In this document: positions 1-7,901 of the stretch, piece by piece
Layout of the letters: every line of letters starts with the position of its first letter
Numbering within the stretch: position 1 is the stretch's first letter
Made by a program: the position numbers and the translations under genes
Notes under the pieces: generated by a model
Seen by the model: only the letters and a program-made list of their open reading frames with translations
The model's database searches: none
Told to the model about the DNA's origin: nothing
NCBI GenBank assembly: GCA_964489645.1
Contig: CAZAZT010000006.1
Span: 1-64,000 of the forward strand
Direction: 5' to 3'
Length of the DNA stretch: 64,000 bases
DNA from: JBEEPE01 sp964489645
GTDB taxonomy: Bacteria; Verrucomicrobiota; Verrucomicrobiia; Chthoniobacterales; Chthoniobacteraceae

Positions 1-57
1 CGGGATTTCCGGTTGACCGATGTGCACGGGAACGTGCTTCGGGAGTTGCTTGCGTGA
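1..57 (+). CDS. C-terminal end of a DUF1501 protein (truncated by window edge)
   Basis: The first 18 codons and a TGA stop are open from base 1. The peptide contains FRLTDVHGNVLRELL, which closely matches the very end of the DUF1501 protein at 51188-52603 (FRLTDVHGKVVRQIL). It is therefore the last few residues of a second protein of that subtype, transcribed toward the right. DUF1501 proteins are usually Tat-exported and sit next to DUF1549/DUF1553 genes, so such a partner may lie to the left of the window. Only the tail is visible, so nothing more can be said. Confidence 0.75.
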   Translation, partial: RDFRLTDVHGNVLRELLA

Positions 58-63
58 GGCGGG

Positions 64-423
64 TCAGCGGATGCGGAATTTGATATCGCGGACGACGGTC
101 TTTCCGAAGCGCTCTTGGAGATTTCGGAGGATACGGGTTTTGCAGTTGCGTTCGAGTTCGAAGAGGACGGTGGTTTGGGTGACGCGGATGTGGAGTGTGC
201 CGTTCTGGATGCGGTCGGGTGCGGAGTGATTTGCGATGAAATCGCCAACGATCTCGCGCCAAGCGGAGGTGATGACCTGTTCGTCGAGTTGGCTGATCAT
301 CCCTACCTTGGAGAGGAACTTGCGCACGGCGTCTCCGATGTGGGATCCCAGCTTGGGAGAGAGCGGCGCTTCGGGATAGCCCCGCCACTCTTCAATCACG
401 CGTTCCCGGATGGATCTCGCCAT
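64..423 (-). CDS. DUF721 / DciA-like protein
   Basis: A 119-residue protein with the DUF721 pattern: a helical N-terminal half (about residues 25-60, with AWREIVGDFIANHSAP) followed by a beta-rich half (LHIRVTQTTVLFELERN) and a C-terminal FGKTVVRDIKFRI strand. In other bacteria the DciA group of DUF721 helps load the replicative helicase DnaB; whether this short member does so is inference. It lies at the end of the minus-strand gene run, 106 bases after the DUF1501 gene, and converges on the truncated DUF1501 gene at the window edge. No clear Shine-Dalgarno sequence precedes the ATG at 423. Confidence 0.7.
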   Translation of the reverse strand: MARSIRERVIEEWRGYPEAPLSPKLGSHIGDAVRKFLSKVGMISQLDEQVITSAWREIVGDFIANHSAPDRIQNGTLHIRVTQTTVLFELERNCKTRILRNLQERFGKTVVRDIKFRIR

Positions 424-529
424 ACGTTGGATTGTGCATGCCCGCTGTGTCTGGGGGAAGCGGGATGGATACGTTCTAGGATGGAGCGGTTCTTAGTGAC
501 CGACGCTCGAGTCTGTGCGCCCGATGCGA

Positions 530-1963
530 TCAAGTGAGGCCTGGGATTGGGTCGGCCTCGTAGAGTGGGCGGGGGCGACTGGTGGTGTCTTGCCACTCGG
601 TGAAGCGTGGGAGGCCTAAGGCTTCGAAGATAGTTGCGGCGAGGTTTTCCGGCCGCTGCGGAGACTCTGTGGGGTATGCGCCGATCTTGTCTGTTGCGCC
701 GATGACATTTCCGCCGCGCACGCCTCCACCTGCGAGCAGAACGGTCTGGCTGGCGCCCCAGTGATCCCTGCCCGGGAGTTTTGCTCCGCGGATGGTCGAG
801 ACGCGCGGAGTGCGGCCGAACTCGCTCCCGACGACGACGAGGGTTTCCGAGAGGAGGCCGCGGGAGTCGAGGTCATCCAGAAATGCGCTGAGCGCGCGAT
901 CGAGCGGAGGGAGAAGATGGTTTTTCAAGTTGGGGAAGGCCGCCTGATGGGTGTCCCAGCTCTCGTTGTTCCCGAGGTTCACTTGCACGAGTCGCGTGCC
1001 TGCTTCGACCAGTCGACGTGCCATCACCAAAGACCAGCCGAAGCTGTTCTCGCCATACCGTTCCAGCATCTCCTTGCGCTCCAGTCCGATATCGAATGCG
1101 TCGCGGGAGGATGGGTCGGTGATGAGTCCGAGGGCTGCCGACCGGTAGCGGTCGAACGCTGTTTCGCTCAATGCGTTGCCGAGTTCGCGGGTCTGGTTCT
1201 CGATGGAGGAGAGAAGCGTTGCTCGATCGAGGACGCGTTGAGCGTTGAGACCTTGTGGGAGGTTGAGGTGTGGCGGGAGGAATCGGAGCGAAGGGTCGAC
1301 CACGGTGCCTTTCTCGTGGTGGAACAAGTACTCGGGGAACGCACCGTAATCTGCTGGGTGGTAGGGTGACATCTCGAGGAACCACGGTTCGTGGTTTCGC
1401 CCGATTTGGCCACTGAACTGGCCGGGGATGGTGCGACCGGTCCGGTGCACGATCTTGTCCGGGAGCACGATGGCTGGTGGCAGATTGTTCCGACGCGGGA
1501 GGGTGGCTGTTGCGAGGGCGGCGAGGGATGGGAAGTCGCTATCTTTGGGTTTGTTGGGATCGAACCCCAGAGGCAGTTCCGAACGTCCGGTGAGCATGAT
1601 GTGGTGGGCTCGGGAGTGGTCGTTGGATGGGTGCGTCAGGGATCGGACGAGGGCGTAGCGATGGGCTTGTTTTGCGAGGAGCGGGAGGTGTTCGGAGATG
1701 TGGACGCCGGGTACGTTGGTGCGGATGGGGGAGAACTCGCCACGCACCTCGGCGGGTGCGTCGGGTTTCATGTCGAAGGTCTCGTGCTGGGCGAGGCCTC
1801 CGGAGAGGAACACGTACACGACGGAGCGCGCTTTGGCGGGGGTGCCATTTGCTGCGCGCAGACGGAGCAGGTCTTCGAGACCCAAGCCGAGGATGCCTAC
1901 CGCGCCAGCGCGTAGGGCGGTTCGACGGGAGACATGGCGCGGGTGGGCGGGGCTCTCTGCCAT
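530..1963 (-). CDS. DUF1501 domain-containing secreted protein
   Basis: Start chosen at 1963 (477 aa) because GAGAGG lies five bases upstream of that ATG; an in-frame ATG exists ten codons earlier. The N-terminus has a Tat-like signal (SRRTALRAGAVGILGLG). DUF1501 proteins resemble sulfatase/alkaline-phosphatase-fold hydrolases and are abundant in Planctomycetes and Verrucomicrobia. Visible family landmarks are FLSGGLAQHETFDMKPDAP, the SNDHSRAHHIMLTGR region, NESWDTH and the GSEFGRTPR and GRDHWG motifs near the C-terminus. It differs in sequence from the DUF1501 at 51188-52603 and has no adjacent DUF1549/DUF1553 gene. Substrate unknown. Confidence 0.9.
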   Translation of the reverse strand: MAESPAHPRHVSRRTALRAGAVGILGLGLEDLLRLRAANGTPAKARSVVYVFLSGGLAQHETFDMKPDAPAEVRGEFSPIRTNVPGVHISEHLPLLAKQAHRYALVRSLTHPSNDHSRAHHIMLTGRSELPLGFDPNKPKDSDFPSLAALATATLPRRNNLPPAIVLPDKIVHRTGRTIPGQFSGQIGRNHEPWFLEMSPYHPADYGAFPEYLFHHEKGTVVDPSLRFLPPHLNLPQGLNAQRVLDRATLLSSIENQTRELGNALSETAFDRYRSAALGLITDPSSRDAFDIGLERKEMLERYGENSFGWSLVMARRLVEAGTRLVQVNLGNNESWDTHQAAFPNLKNHLLPPLDRALSAFLDDLDSRGLLSETLVVVGSEFGRTPRVSTIRGAKLPGRDHWGASQTVLLAGGGVRGGNVIGATDKIGAYPTESPQRPENLAATIFEALGLPRFTEWQDTTSRPRPLYEADPIPGLT

Positions 1964-2065
1964 GCCGACCTCTCGGTGCATCCTGTATGCCACGGCAGAC
2001 GATGCGCTTGAAGAGGGTGTTAAATGGCACTAGGCCAACAAAAAAGAGGAGTCTGGGAGGGCAGG

Positions 2066-3019
2066 CTAGTCCTTGGGGAAGGCATCGCCACCGAGTTCGG
2101 TCCAAGCTTTCTCGAGTTGTGCGGTGAAGCTGAGTCCGACGTAACGGCGGATACGCTCGTTGGATTGGATGCGTTCACGAACTTCGTCGGATGCGGCCTT
2201 GGCTTGTGCTGCGGTTTTTCCTGCATCACGCAGCTTTTTCGTTTCTGCGGTGAGGGTCTCGAAGAATGCGATCTGGTCCTCGAGGATCTCTGGGCCGCCT
2301 TTTGGGCCGTGGCCTGGGCAGATGACTTTTGGGCTGAGCTTTTGGGCGGCCTTGAGGGTCTTGATCCATTCGCCGATGTTGCCGTCTCCGGTGTAGTTGT
2401 AAGCGCCGTTCACGCAGGCATCTCCGGTGAACAGGATGCGTTCGTTCGGGAGCCACGCGAAACCGTCGCCGTGGGTGTGAGCGACGCCGAAGTGGAGCAG
2501 TTCGACGCGCACCTTGCCGTCATCGAACACCATGTCCTTGGAGAAGAGCAGTGTTGGCGCCTTGAGTTTGGATTCCGCGACATCTTTCCGATTTTTCGCG
2601 GCGTCGTTCCAACGATCGGTTGTTGCTTCGGGGAAGAGGCTGCGCTCGTACTTCCGCATTTCTGCGACGGCGCCGAGGTGTGCAACGGGGGTGGATCCGG
2701 CTTCGTGCCAGAGTTGGTTCGCGTAGGCGTGATCGCCGTGGTGATGGGTGTCGAATGTGAAGCGGATGGGCTTGGGCGTGAGGGCCTTGATCTTGGGGAT
2801 GACCTCCTTCGCGCCGGAGGGGAAGTTTGCGTCGATGACCACGACGTAATCGTCGAGGATGATCCAGCCATTGTTGCAATGGCCTTTCTTTGTGATCTCG
2901 CCTTGGTGGAAGAACACGTTTGGCGCGACGGTTTGGACCTCATTGACTTGCGCGAAGGCGTCGCTGGTGAGGAGGAGTGCGGATGCGGTGAGGGTGGCGA
3001 GAGGGAGGGATAGGTTCAT
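2066..3019 (-). CDS. secreted metallo-beta-lactamase-fold hydrolase
   Basis: 317 aa with a signal peptide (hydrophobic residues 4-22, cleavage expected near AFA-Q). The MBL zinc motifs are in order: THHHGDHAYAN (HxHxDH) near residue 93, HTHGD near 183, the FTGDA aspartate near 199 and CPGHGP near 239. These support a binuclear zinc hydrolase of the quinoprotein-relay/beta-lactamase-like subgroup, acting in the periplasm. It is not a recognisable class B beta-lactamase, so antibiotic hydrolysis should not be assumed. It follows the TIM-barrel epimerase gene by 63 bases on the same strand, so co-transcription is plausible. The reaction is unknown. Confidence 0.85.
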   Translation of the reverse strand: MNLSLPLATLTASALLLTSDAFAQVNEVQTVAPNVFFHQGEITKKGHCNNGWIILDDYVVVIDANFPSGAKEVIPKIKALTPKPIRFTFDTHHHGDHAYANQLWHEAGSTPVAHLGAVAEMRKYERSLFPEATTDRWNDAAKNRKDVAESKLKAPTLLFSKDMVFDDGKVRVELLHFGVAHTHGDGFAWLPNERILFTGDACVNGAYNYTGDGNIGEWIKTLKAAQKLSPKVICPGHGPKGGPEILEDQIAFFETLTAETKKLRDAGKTAAQAKAASDEVRERIQSNERIRRYVGLSFTAQLEKAWTELGGDAFPKD

Positions 3020-3082
3020 AGGGGTGGGTTGGAGGTTGTGCGGACGCCTCGAGGAGCGTCCGCTGCGATGGGGCTTGAGAGG

Positions 3083-3958
3083 TCAGGCTTTGTACGTGCG
3101 GATGAAATCGACGCACTGTTTGACGTCGTCCACGTTGTTCTCCCATTTCGTCTCGTACTCGATGGAAAGTGAACCGTCGAAACCGAGTTGCACGAGGGTA
3201 TCGAGGACCTCCTTGACCTTTCCGGTGCCGGTGCCGAAGGGGACGTCTGGCGGCGCGAAGTTCGCACGGTCCTTGAGGTGTGCGCTGACGACCCGTTTGC
3301 CGAGGAGTTTGATGGCGGCAACGGGGTCCAGTCCGCTGGTGAGCCAGTGTCCGGTGTCCGCGCAGGCGCCGATGCGAGGATCGCGATCCTTGACGACGCT
3401 GAGGACCCATTCTGGGTTCCAGTGGAGGTAGTTCGGGTTCTTCTCACTTTTTGGATGGTTGTGAAAACCCACTTTGACGTCGTATTCGCGGACGAGTTTT
3501 TCGATGGTGTCGAGGGCTTCGGCTGGCGGTTCGGAGTTGATGATCCCGATGCCCATCGTTTTGCAGAACTCGAACACTTTACGGGAAGATCTCTCGTCCT
3601 TTGAGAGGCCGACGACGCCGTAAGCCACGGGTTGGATGCCTTTGGATGCCAGATGGTTTTGGACAAGTTTCAGGTGTTCTTCTGAGGAGTCGTGGCTGAA
3701 CTTCGCTTTCGGATCGGAGCTGGAGAGGGATTGGCCGGGGAAGAGTTCGATGGCTTTGGCTCCTGCTTGGGCGGCTTTGTCGATCGCAGTCAGCACGTCG
3801 AAAAGGCGGAAGGTCCAAGATTGGGGGCCGACAGCGAATCCGCCTTGGAGGACCTGTTTGGGAATGGCGGCGAGGATACGGTCGAGAGACGTGACTCCTG
3901 CGGCAGTGGCGAGGGTGAGGGACTTCAGGAAGGCCCGGCGAGAGGGGAGGGTTGACAT
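3083..3958 (-). CDS. secreted sugar phosphate isomerase/epimerase family (xylose-isomerase-like TIM barrel)
   Basis: 291 aa beginning with a Tat-type signal (SRRAFLKSLTLATAAG). The rest reads as an AP_endonuc_2/xylose-isomerase-like TIM barrel: AIELFPGQ, VKVGFHNHPKSE, GACADTGHW and SAHLKDR carry the Glu, His and Asp metal ligands, and SLSIEYETKWEN holds the last conserved Glu. Such Tat-exported members are very common in Verrucomicrobia and Planctomycetes and are thought to act on sugars (some are 3-keto-sugar epimerases), but the exact substrate cannot be read from sequence. It lies 33 bases downstream of panB on the same strand. Confidence 0.85.
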   Translation of the reverse strand: MSTLPSRRAFLKSLTLATAAGVTSLDRILAAIPKQVLQGGFAVGPQSWTFRLFDVLTAIDKAAQAGAKAIELFPGQSLSSSDPKAKFSHDSSEEHLKLVQNHLASKGIQPVAYGVVGLSKDERSSRKVFEFCKTMGIGIINSEPPAEALDTIEKLVREYDVKVGFHNHPKSEKNPNYLHWNPEWVLSVVKDRDPRIGACADTGHWLTSGLDPVAAIKLLGKRVVSAHLKDRANFAPPDVPFGTGTGKVKEVLDTLVQLGFDGSLSIEYETKWENNVDDVKQCVDFIRTYKA

Positions 3959-3991
3959 ACCCCGCGATTCGGCGGTTGAGGCTGGGTGAAG

Positions 3992-4780
3992 TCAAGCCAG
4001 AGTGGGACGGTTCTCGTTGGGCTGGGTTGTGGTGCGGTTATGGAACGCGTTGAGTGCTTGGCGGATGAGGGGGGCGATATCCGCTTCGGGGGATGCGAAT
4101 CGGGGGCGGAACCAAGGGAAGGCCCCGACGAGATCGTGGAAAACGAGCACTTGTCCGTCGCAGGAGGGGCCGGAACCGATCCCGATGGTTGGGACGGATA
4201 GGGAACGTGTGATTGCGGCAGCGGTTTCGGGGGCGACAAGTTCCAGAACGACGGAGGAGATGCCGGCGCGTGTGAGCGTGTCGGCGTCGTGGAGCAGTCG
4301 GGCGGAATCCTCGGGGGTGCGGCCTTTGATGCGGTAGCCACCTTCCTCGAGGACGCGCTGTGGGAGCATCCCGATGTGACCGACGACGTGGATGTTCAGT
4401 TTGCGGATGGCTTCGACATGGGGAGCGAATTCGGAACCGCCCTCGATTTTGACGGCATGAGCTCCGGCTTGGGCGAGGCGGGACGCGTTCTCTGCTGCGA
4501 GTTCTGGGGTGGCGCAGGATCCTGCAGGGAGATCGGCGATGACGGGGCACCGTTTGGCGCCACGTGCGACCGCTTCGACGTGGTGGAGCATGTGGGACAT
4601 CGTCACGCCTGTGGTGTCTGGCATGCCGAGGATGACCATTCCGAGGGAGTCGCCGACGAGGATCCAGTCCACGGCGGATTCGTCGATGAGCCGTGCGGTG
4701 GGATAATCGTAAGCCGTGAGGACGGAGAACCTTTTTCCGGCGGATTTAGCGTTCTTGCAGTGGTCCGGATCGAGGTGCAT
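3992..4780 (-). CDS. panB: 3-methyl-2-oxobutanoate hydroxymethyltransferase
   Basis: 262 aa, normal PanB length. PanB transfers a hydroxymethyl group from 5,10-methylene-THF to alpha-ketoisovalerate, the first committed step to pantoate and coenzyme A, in the cytoplasm. Diagnostic motifs are FSVLTAYDYPTARL, VGDSLGM (metal-binding Asp), VKIEGG, the GHIGMLPQ loop and IGIGSGPSCDGQVLV. It sits 39 bases downstream of folK; the linking theme is folate-dependent one-carbon chemistry. No panC is present in the window. Confidence 0.95.
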   Translation of the reverse strand: MHLDPDHCKNAKSAGKRFSVLTAYDYPTARLIDESAVDWILVGDSLGMVILGMPDTTGVTMSHMLHHVEAVARGAKRCPVIADLPAGSCATPELAAENASRLAQAGAHAVKIEGGSEFAPHVEAIRKLNIHVVGHIGMLPQRVLEEGGYRIKGRTPEDSARLLHDADTLTRAGISSVVLELVAPETAAAITRSLSVPTIGIGSGPSCDGQVLVFHDLVGAFPWFRPRFASPEADIAPLIRQALNAFHNRTTTQPNENRPTLA

Positions 4781-4819
4781 GACGGCGGCTTGGAGGGGCT
4801 TTGGCTGCGCTGCTGGGGT

Positions 4820-5323
4820 TTACCATTGGTGGGCTGCGATGGCGACTCCTGCGGGGTCTTGGAGATTGAGGAGCAGGATGGATACTGGGTCGCTCAATCC
4901 TGGTGGGATGAAGTTCGGACGGATGTCGTTGAGAGGTTGGAGGACGAAGCGACGGAGGTGGAGTCGCGGATGAGGGAGGAGAAGGTCTGGGGTATGCGAG
5001 ATGATGTCTCCTGCATAAAGGACGTCTAGGTCGAGGGTTCTGGGAGCGTTTTTCGGGCGTATCCGTGGGCGGCCTAGAGCGGATTCGATGTCTTGAAGAG
5101 CGTGGAGAAGTTCGGTTGGAGGGATTGTTGAGGAGATCTCGATCACTGCGTTGAGGAACTGCGGCGAGTCGGGGGCGGAATCGACGGGATCCGTTTCGTA
5201 GAGACGAGAGGACAGGATGGGGGCGCTGATCCCGTTGATCGTGAGAATGCGTTCACGCGCTTCGGCGAGGAGAGCGCCTCGATCGCCGATGTTGGATCCG
5301 AGAGCGATACCGGTTCGGGTCAC
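4820..5323 (-). CDS. folK: 2-amino-4-hydroxy-6-hydroxymethyldihydropteridine diphosphokinase
   Basis: 167 aa, the size of a stand-alone HPPK. It pyrophosphorylates 6-hydroxymethyl-7,8-dihydropterin with ATP in folate synthesis. Visible landmarks are ALGSNIGDR at the N-terminus, SRLYETDPV, QFLNAVIEI, the ATP/magnesium motif APRTLDLDVLYAGD with its paired aspartates, and PHPRLHLRRFVLQPL. It lies between dapB (12 bases upstream) and panB on the minus strand and is probably part of one transcript with them. FolB and FolP are not fused to it. Confidence 0.95.
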   Translation of the reverse strand: MTRTGIALGSNIGDRGALLAEARERILTINGISAPILSSRLYETDPVDSAPDSPQFLNAVIEISSTIPPTELLHALQDIESALGRPRIRPKNAPRTLDLDVLYAGDIISHTPDLLLPHPRLHLRRFVLQPLNDIRPNFIPPGLSDPVSILLLNLQDPAGVAIAAHQW

Positions 5324-5335
5324 GCTGGGGTTGGC

Positions 5336-6079
5336 TTAGTGAAGGCCGAGGACGTCTTGCATGTCGTAGAGGCCGGCTGGTTTTCCGTGGGCCCATTCAG
5401 CGGCGCGGAGGGCGCCACGAGCGAAGGTGTCGCGGCTGGAGGCCTTGTGGGTGAGTTCGACACGTTCACCGACGGCGGCGTAGATGACGGTGTGATCTCC
5501 GACGACGTCTCCTCCGCGGACGGCATGCATCCCGATCTCGGTTTGGGTCCGTTCACCGACGATGCCGAAGCGGCCGTGGCGGACATCGTTATCATATTGG
5601 AGATTGCGGACTTCGGTCAGGATTTCGGCGAGGCGTTTAGCGGTGCCTGAGGGCGAATCCTTTTTGAGTCGGTGGTGCATTTCGACGACTTCGAGGTCGA
5701 AGGATGGGCCGAGGATTTCAGCGGCTTTTCGGGTGAGCCAGAACAGGGTATTGACGCCGACGCTGTAGTTCGGGGCGAACACGATGGGGATGCTGGATGC
5801 GGCTTTTCGGATTGCGGCAACCTCATCGTTGGAGTGGCCGGTGGTACCGATGACGAGGGTGCGTTGGTGTTGGATGCTTGCTTCGAGGACGGCGTGGATG
5901 ACGGTGTGGTGGGAGAAGTCGATGACGGCGTCTGAGGCGGCGATACCTGCGGAGAGATCGTCTCCGAGATCGATGGCGGCGGAGAGGGTGAGGTTTGGAT
6001 TTTCCTCGATTGCGGCGATGAGGGCGGCGCCCATGCGGCCTTTGGAGCCGTTGATGAGGGTACGGAGCGGGGCGGGCAT
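5336..6079 (-). CDS. dapB: 4-hydroxy-tetrahydrodipicolinate reductase
   Basis: 247 aa, typical of DapB. It reduces the DapA product with NAD(P)H in the diaminopimelate/lysine pathway. The Rossmann motif is NGSKGRMG near residue 10, followed by GTTGHS, APNYSVGVN, and the catalytic/substrate-binding block EMHHRLKKDSPSGTA near residue 150. It is 13 bases downstream of dapA, giving the natural enzyme order on the minus strand. Confidence 0.95.
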   Translation of the reverse strand: MPAPLRTLINGSKGRMGAALIAAIEENPNLTLSAAIDLGDDLSAGIAASDAVIDFSHHTVIHAVLEASIQHQRTLVIGTTGHSNDEVAAIRKAASSIPIVFAPNYSVGVNTLFWLTRKAAEILGPSFDLEVVEMHHRLKKDSPSGTAKRLAEILTEVRNLQYDNDVRHGRFGIVGERTQTEIGMHAVRGGDVVGDHTVIYAAVGERVELTHKASSRDTFARGALRAAEWAHGKPAGLYDMQDVLGLH

Positions 6080-6092
6080 GGGGCGTGGCAGG

Positions 6093-6968
6093 TTAGAGGA
6101 GGCTGAGTTGGGAGAGGGTTTGTTTGAGTTTGGCGACGGTCGGTTCGGATGCGTTCACGAGCGGGGGTCGGACATCTGCGCTGAGGCGGCCTTGGAGGGC
6201 GAGTGCTGCTTTGATGGGTGCTGGGTTGGATTCGATGAAGAGATCCTTGAACAGTTGGTGGAGGCGTTCGTGAACAGCGCGAGCGGCGGCGAAGTCATCG
6301 GCGAGGGCGAGGTTCACGAGTTTGACGACCTCTGCGGGGATGAGGTTGGAGGCGACGCTGACGACTCCGACTGCGCCGGTGGCGATGAAGGGGAGGGTGA
6401 GGCCATCGTCACCGGAGAGGATCTCGAAGGCACTGGGAAGTGCAGCTCGGAGTTGGGAGACGCGGTCGACATTGCCGCCGGCTTCTTTGATGGAGACGAT
6501 GTTGGGGCACTCTTTAGCGAGGCGCGCTACGGTTTCGATGCCGATCTCGACTCCGCAACGGCCGGGGATGCTGTAGAGCATGATTGGCAGTTTTGTTGCG
6601 TTGGCGATGGCGCGGAAGTGCTGGAACAATCCCTCTTGGGTGGGGCGGTTGTAGTAGGGGGCGACGATGAGAGCGGCGTTGGCTCCGCGCTGTTCTGCCT
6701 CGTGGGTGAGGGAGATGGCCTCGGCGGTGGAGTTCGATCCGGTGCCGGCCATGACGATGCAGCGTCCTTTGGCTTGTTGGACGGCGTGTTCAACCACGCG
6801 AAGGTGTTCTTCGTGGGAGAGGGTGGGTGATTCTCCGGTGGTGCCCACGGGAACGATGCCTGTGATTCCAGCGGCGATCTGGCCTTCGATGAGGGCGGAG
6901 AACGCTTCTTCATCGAGAAGGTCGTTCTTGAAGGGGGTGACGAGTGCGGTATGGGTGCCTTTGAACAT
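6093..6968 (-). CDS. dapA: 4-hydroxy-tetrahydrodipicolinate synthase
   Basis: The start was set at the ATG at 6968 (291 aa), giving the normal N-terminus MFKGTHTALVTPF; the longer open frame overlaps the upstream purU gene and has no DapA homology. DapA condenses pyruvate with aspartate semialdehyde through a Schiff-base lysine. Landmarks: GTTGESPTLSHEEH with the tandem threonine-type motif, YYNRPTQEG with the catalytic tyrosine, and VSIKEAGGN with the Schiff-base lysine. It follows purU by 20 bases and precedes dapB. Confidence 0.95.
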   Translation of the reverse strand: MFKGTHTALVTPFKNDLLDEEAFSALIEGQIAAGITGIVPVGTTGESPTLSHEEHLRVVEHAVQQAKGRCIVMAGTGSNSTAEAISLTHEAEQRGANAALIVAPYYNRPTQEGLFQHFRAIANATKLPIMLYSIPGRCGVEIGIETVARLAKECPNIVSIKEAGGNVDRVSQLRAALPSAFEILSGDDGLTLPFIATGAVGVVSVASNLIPAEVVKLVNLALADDFAAARAVHERLHQLFKDLFIESNPAPIKAALALQGRLSADVRPPLVNASEPTVAKLKQTLSQLSLL

Positions 6969-6988
6969 GGCGAGGGTGGGTTGTGGGA

Positions 6989-7843
6989 TCAGTCCCGGAA
7001 AACGATGGTTCGGTTGCCGCGCACGAAGACGCGGCCGGTGATGTGGTAGCGGACGCCGCGGGCGAGCGCGAGACGTTCGCAATCGCGGCCGAGTCGGAGA
7101 AGATCCTCGGTGGAGTGGAAGTGTTCTACACGAACGACTTCTTGTTCGATGATGGGACCTTCATCGAGTTCTGGGGTTGCGTAATGGCATGTTGCCCCGA
7201 TCAGTTTGACTCCGCGTTCGTGCGCACGTTGGTAGGGGTTTGCGCCGATGAACGAGGGGAGAAAACTGTGATGGATGTTCATGATCCGGCCGGGCCAGCG
7301 GAGGCAGACATCGGACGGGACAACCTGCATGTAGCGGGCGAGGACGATGAGGTCTGCATCATGTTCGGACCAGAGGGTTTCCATCTGCTGGAATGCGTCG
7401 CTTTTGGAATCCGGTGAGACGGGGATATGGATGAAGGGGATGCCTTCGCGTTCGACCAGTTCTCGGTAGGTTTCGTGGTTTGAGATGACGCAGGGAATGT
7501 CGAACGCCAGTTCTCCGGAACGCCAGCGCCAGAGGATGTCTGCGAGGCAGTGTCCGAGTTTGGAGACCATGAGGATGACGCGTGGTCGCCGTGACGCAGA
7601 CCGGACGGACCATTCGGCTTTGAGTTCGGCGGCGAGGGGCGCGAAATCGTTGGCGAGCGCCTCGGTTGGTGATCGGAGGGATTGCGTGTCGACGGCTAGC
7701 CGAGCGAAGAACCAGCCCTTTTCGCGGTCAGTGAACTGATGGACCTCCTCGAGGTTGCCTCCGTGGGAAGCCACGAAGGAGCAGATCTGTGCGAGGAGTC
7801 CGACACGGTCTGGGCAGGAGATCTTGAGGAGGGTCGAGACCAT
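6989..7843 (-). CDS. purU: formyltetrahydrofolate deformylase
   Basis: Start at the ATG at 7843 (284 aa, MVSTLLKISCPDRVGLLA), which matches the usual PurU N-terminus; the open frame continues far upstream but there it shadows the GreA-like gene. An N-terminal ACT domain (residues 1-80) is followed by a formyl-transferase domain with RVILMVSK, the IMNIHHSFLPSF catalytic Asn/His block and the ATCHYATPELDEGPIIEQ aspartate. It hydrolyses 10-formyl-THF to formate and THF, balancing the one-carbon pool. It lies between the long GreA gene and dapA on the minus strand. Confidence 0.93.
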   Translation of the reverse strand: MVSTLLKISCPDRVGLLAQICSFVASHGGNLEEVHQFTDREKGWFFARLAVDTQSLRSPTEALANDFAPLAAELKAEWSVRSASRRPRVILMVSKLGHCLADILWRWRSGELAFDIPCVISNHETYRELVEREGIPFIHIPVSPDSKSDAFQQMETLWSEHDADLIVLARYMQVVPSDVCLRWPGRIMNIHHSFLPSFIGANPYQRAHERGVKLIGATCHYATPELDEGPIIEQEVVRVEHFHSTEDLLRLGRDCERLALARGVRYHITGRVFVRGNRTIVFRD

Positions 7844-7901
7844 GGGGACGAGGTGGGGCGCGCTTTCGGGGCGCGCCCTGATGGGTTTCGGGTGGGATCC
7901 G

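Noticed and set aside
2024..3013. 329-residue open frame antisense to the MBL hydrolase
   Set aside because: It mirrors a gene with clear zinc motifs; its Gly/Glu/Val-rich text is a product of GC-rich antisense codons.
4289..5029. 246-residue open frame antisense to panB and folK
   Set aside because: Runs across two well-supported genes on the other strand; composition is that of an antisense shadow.
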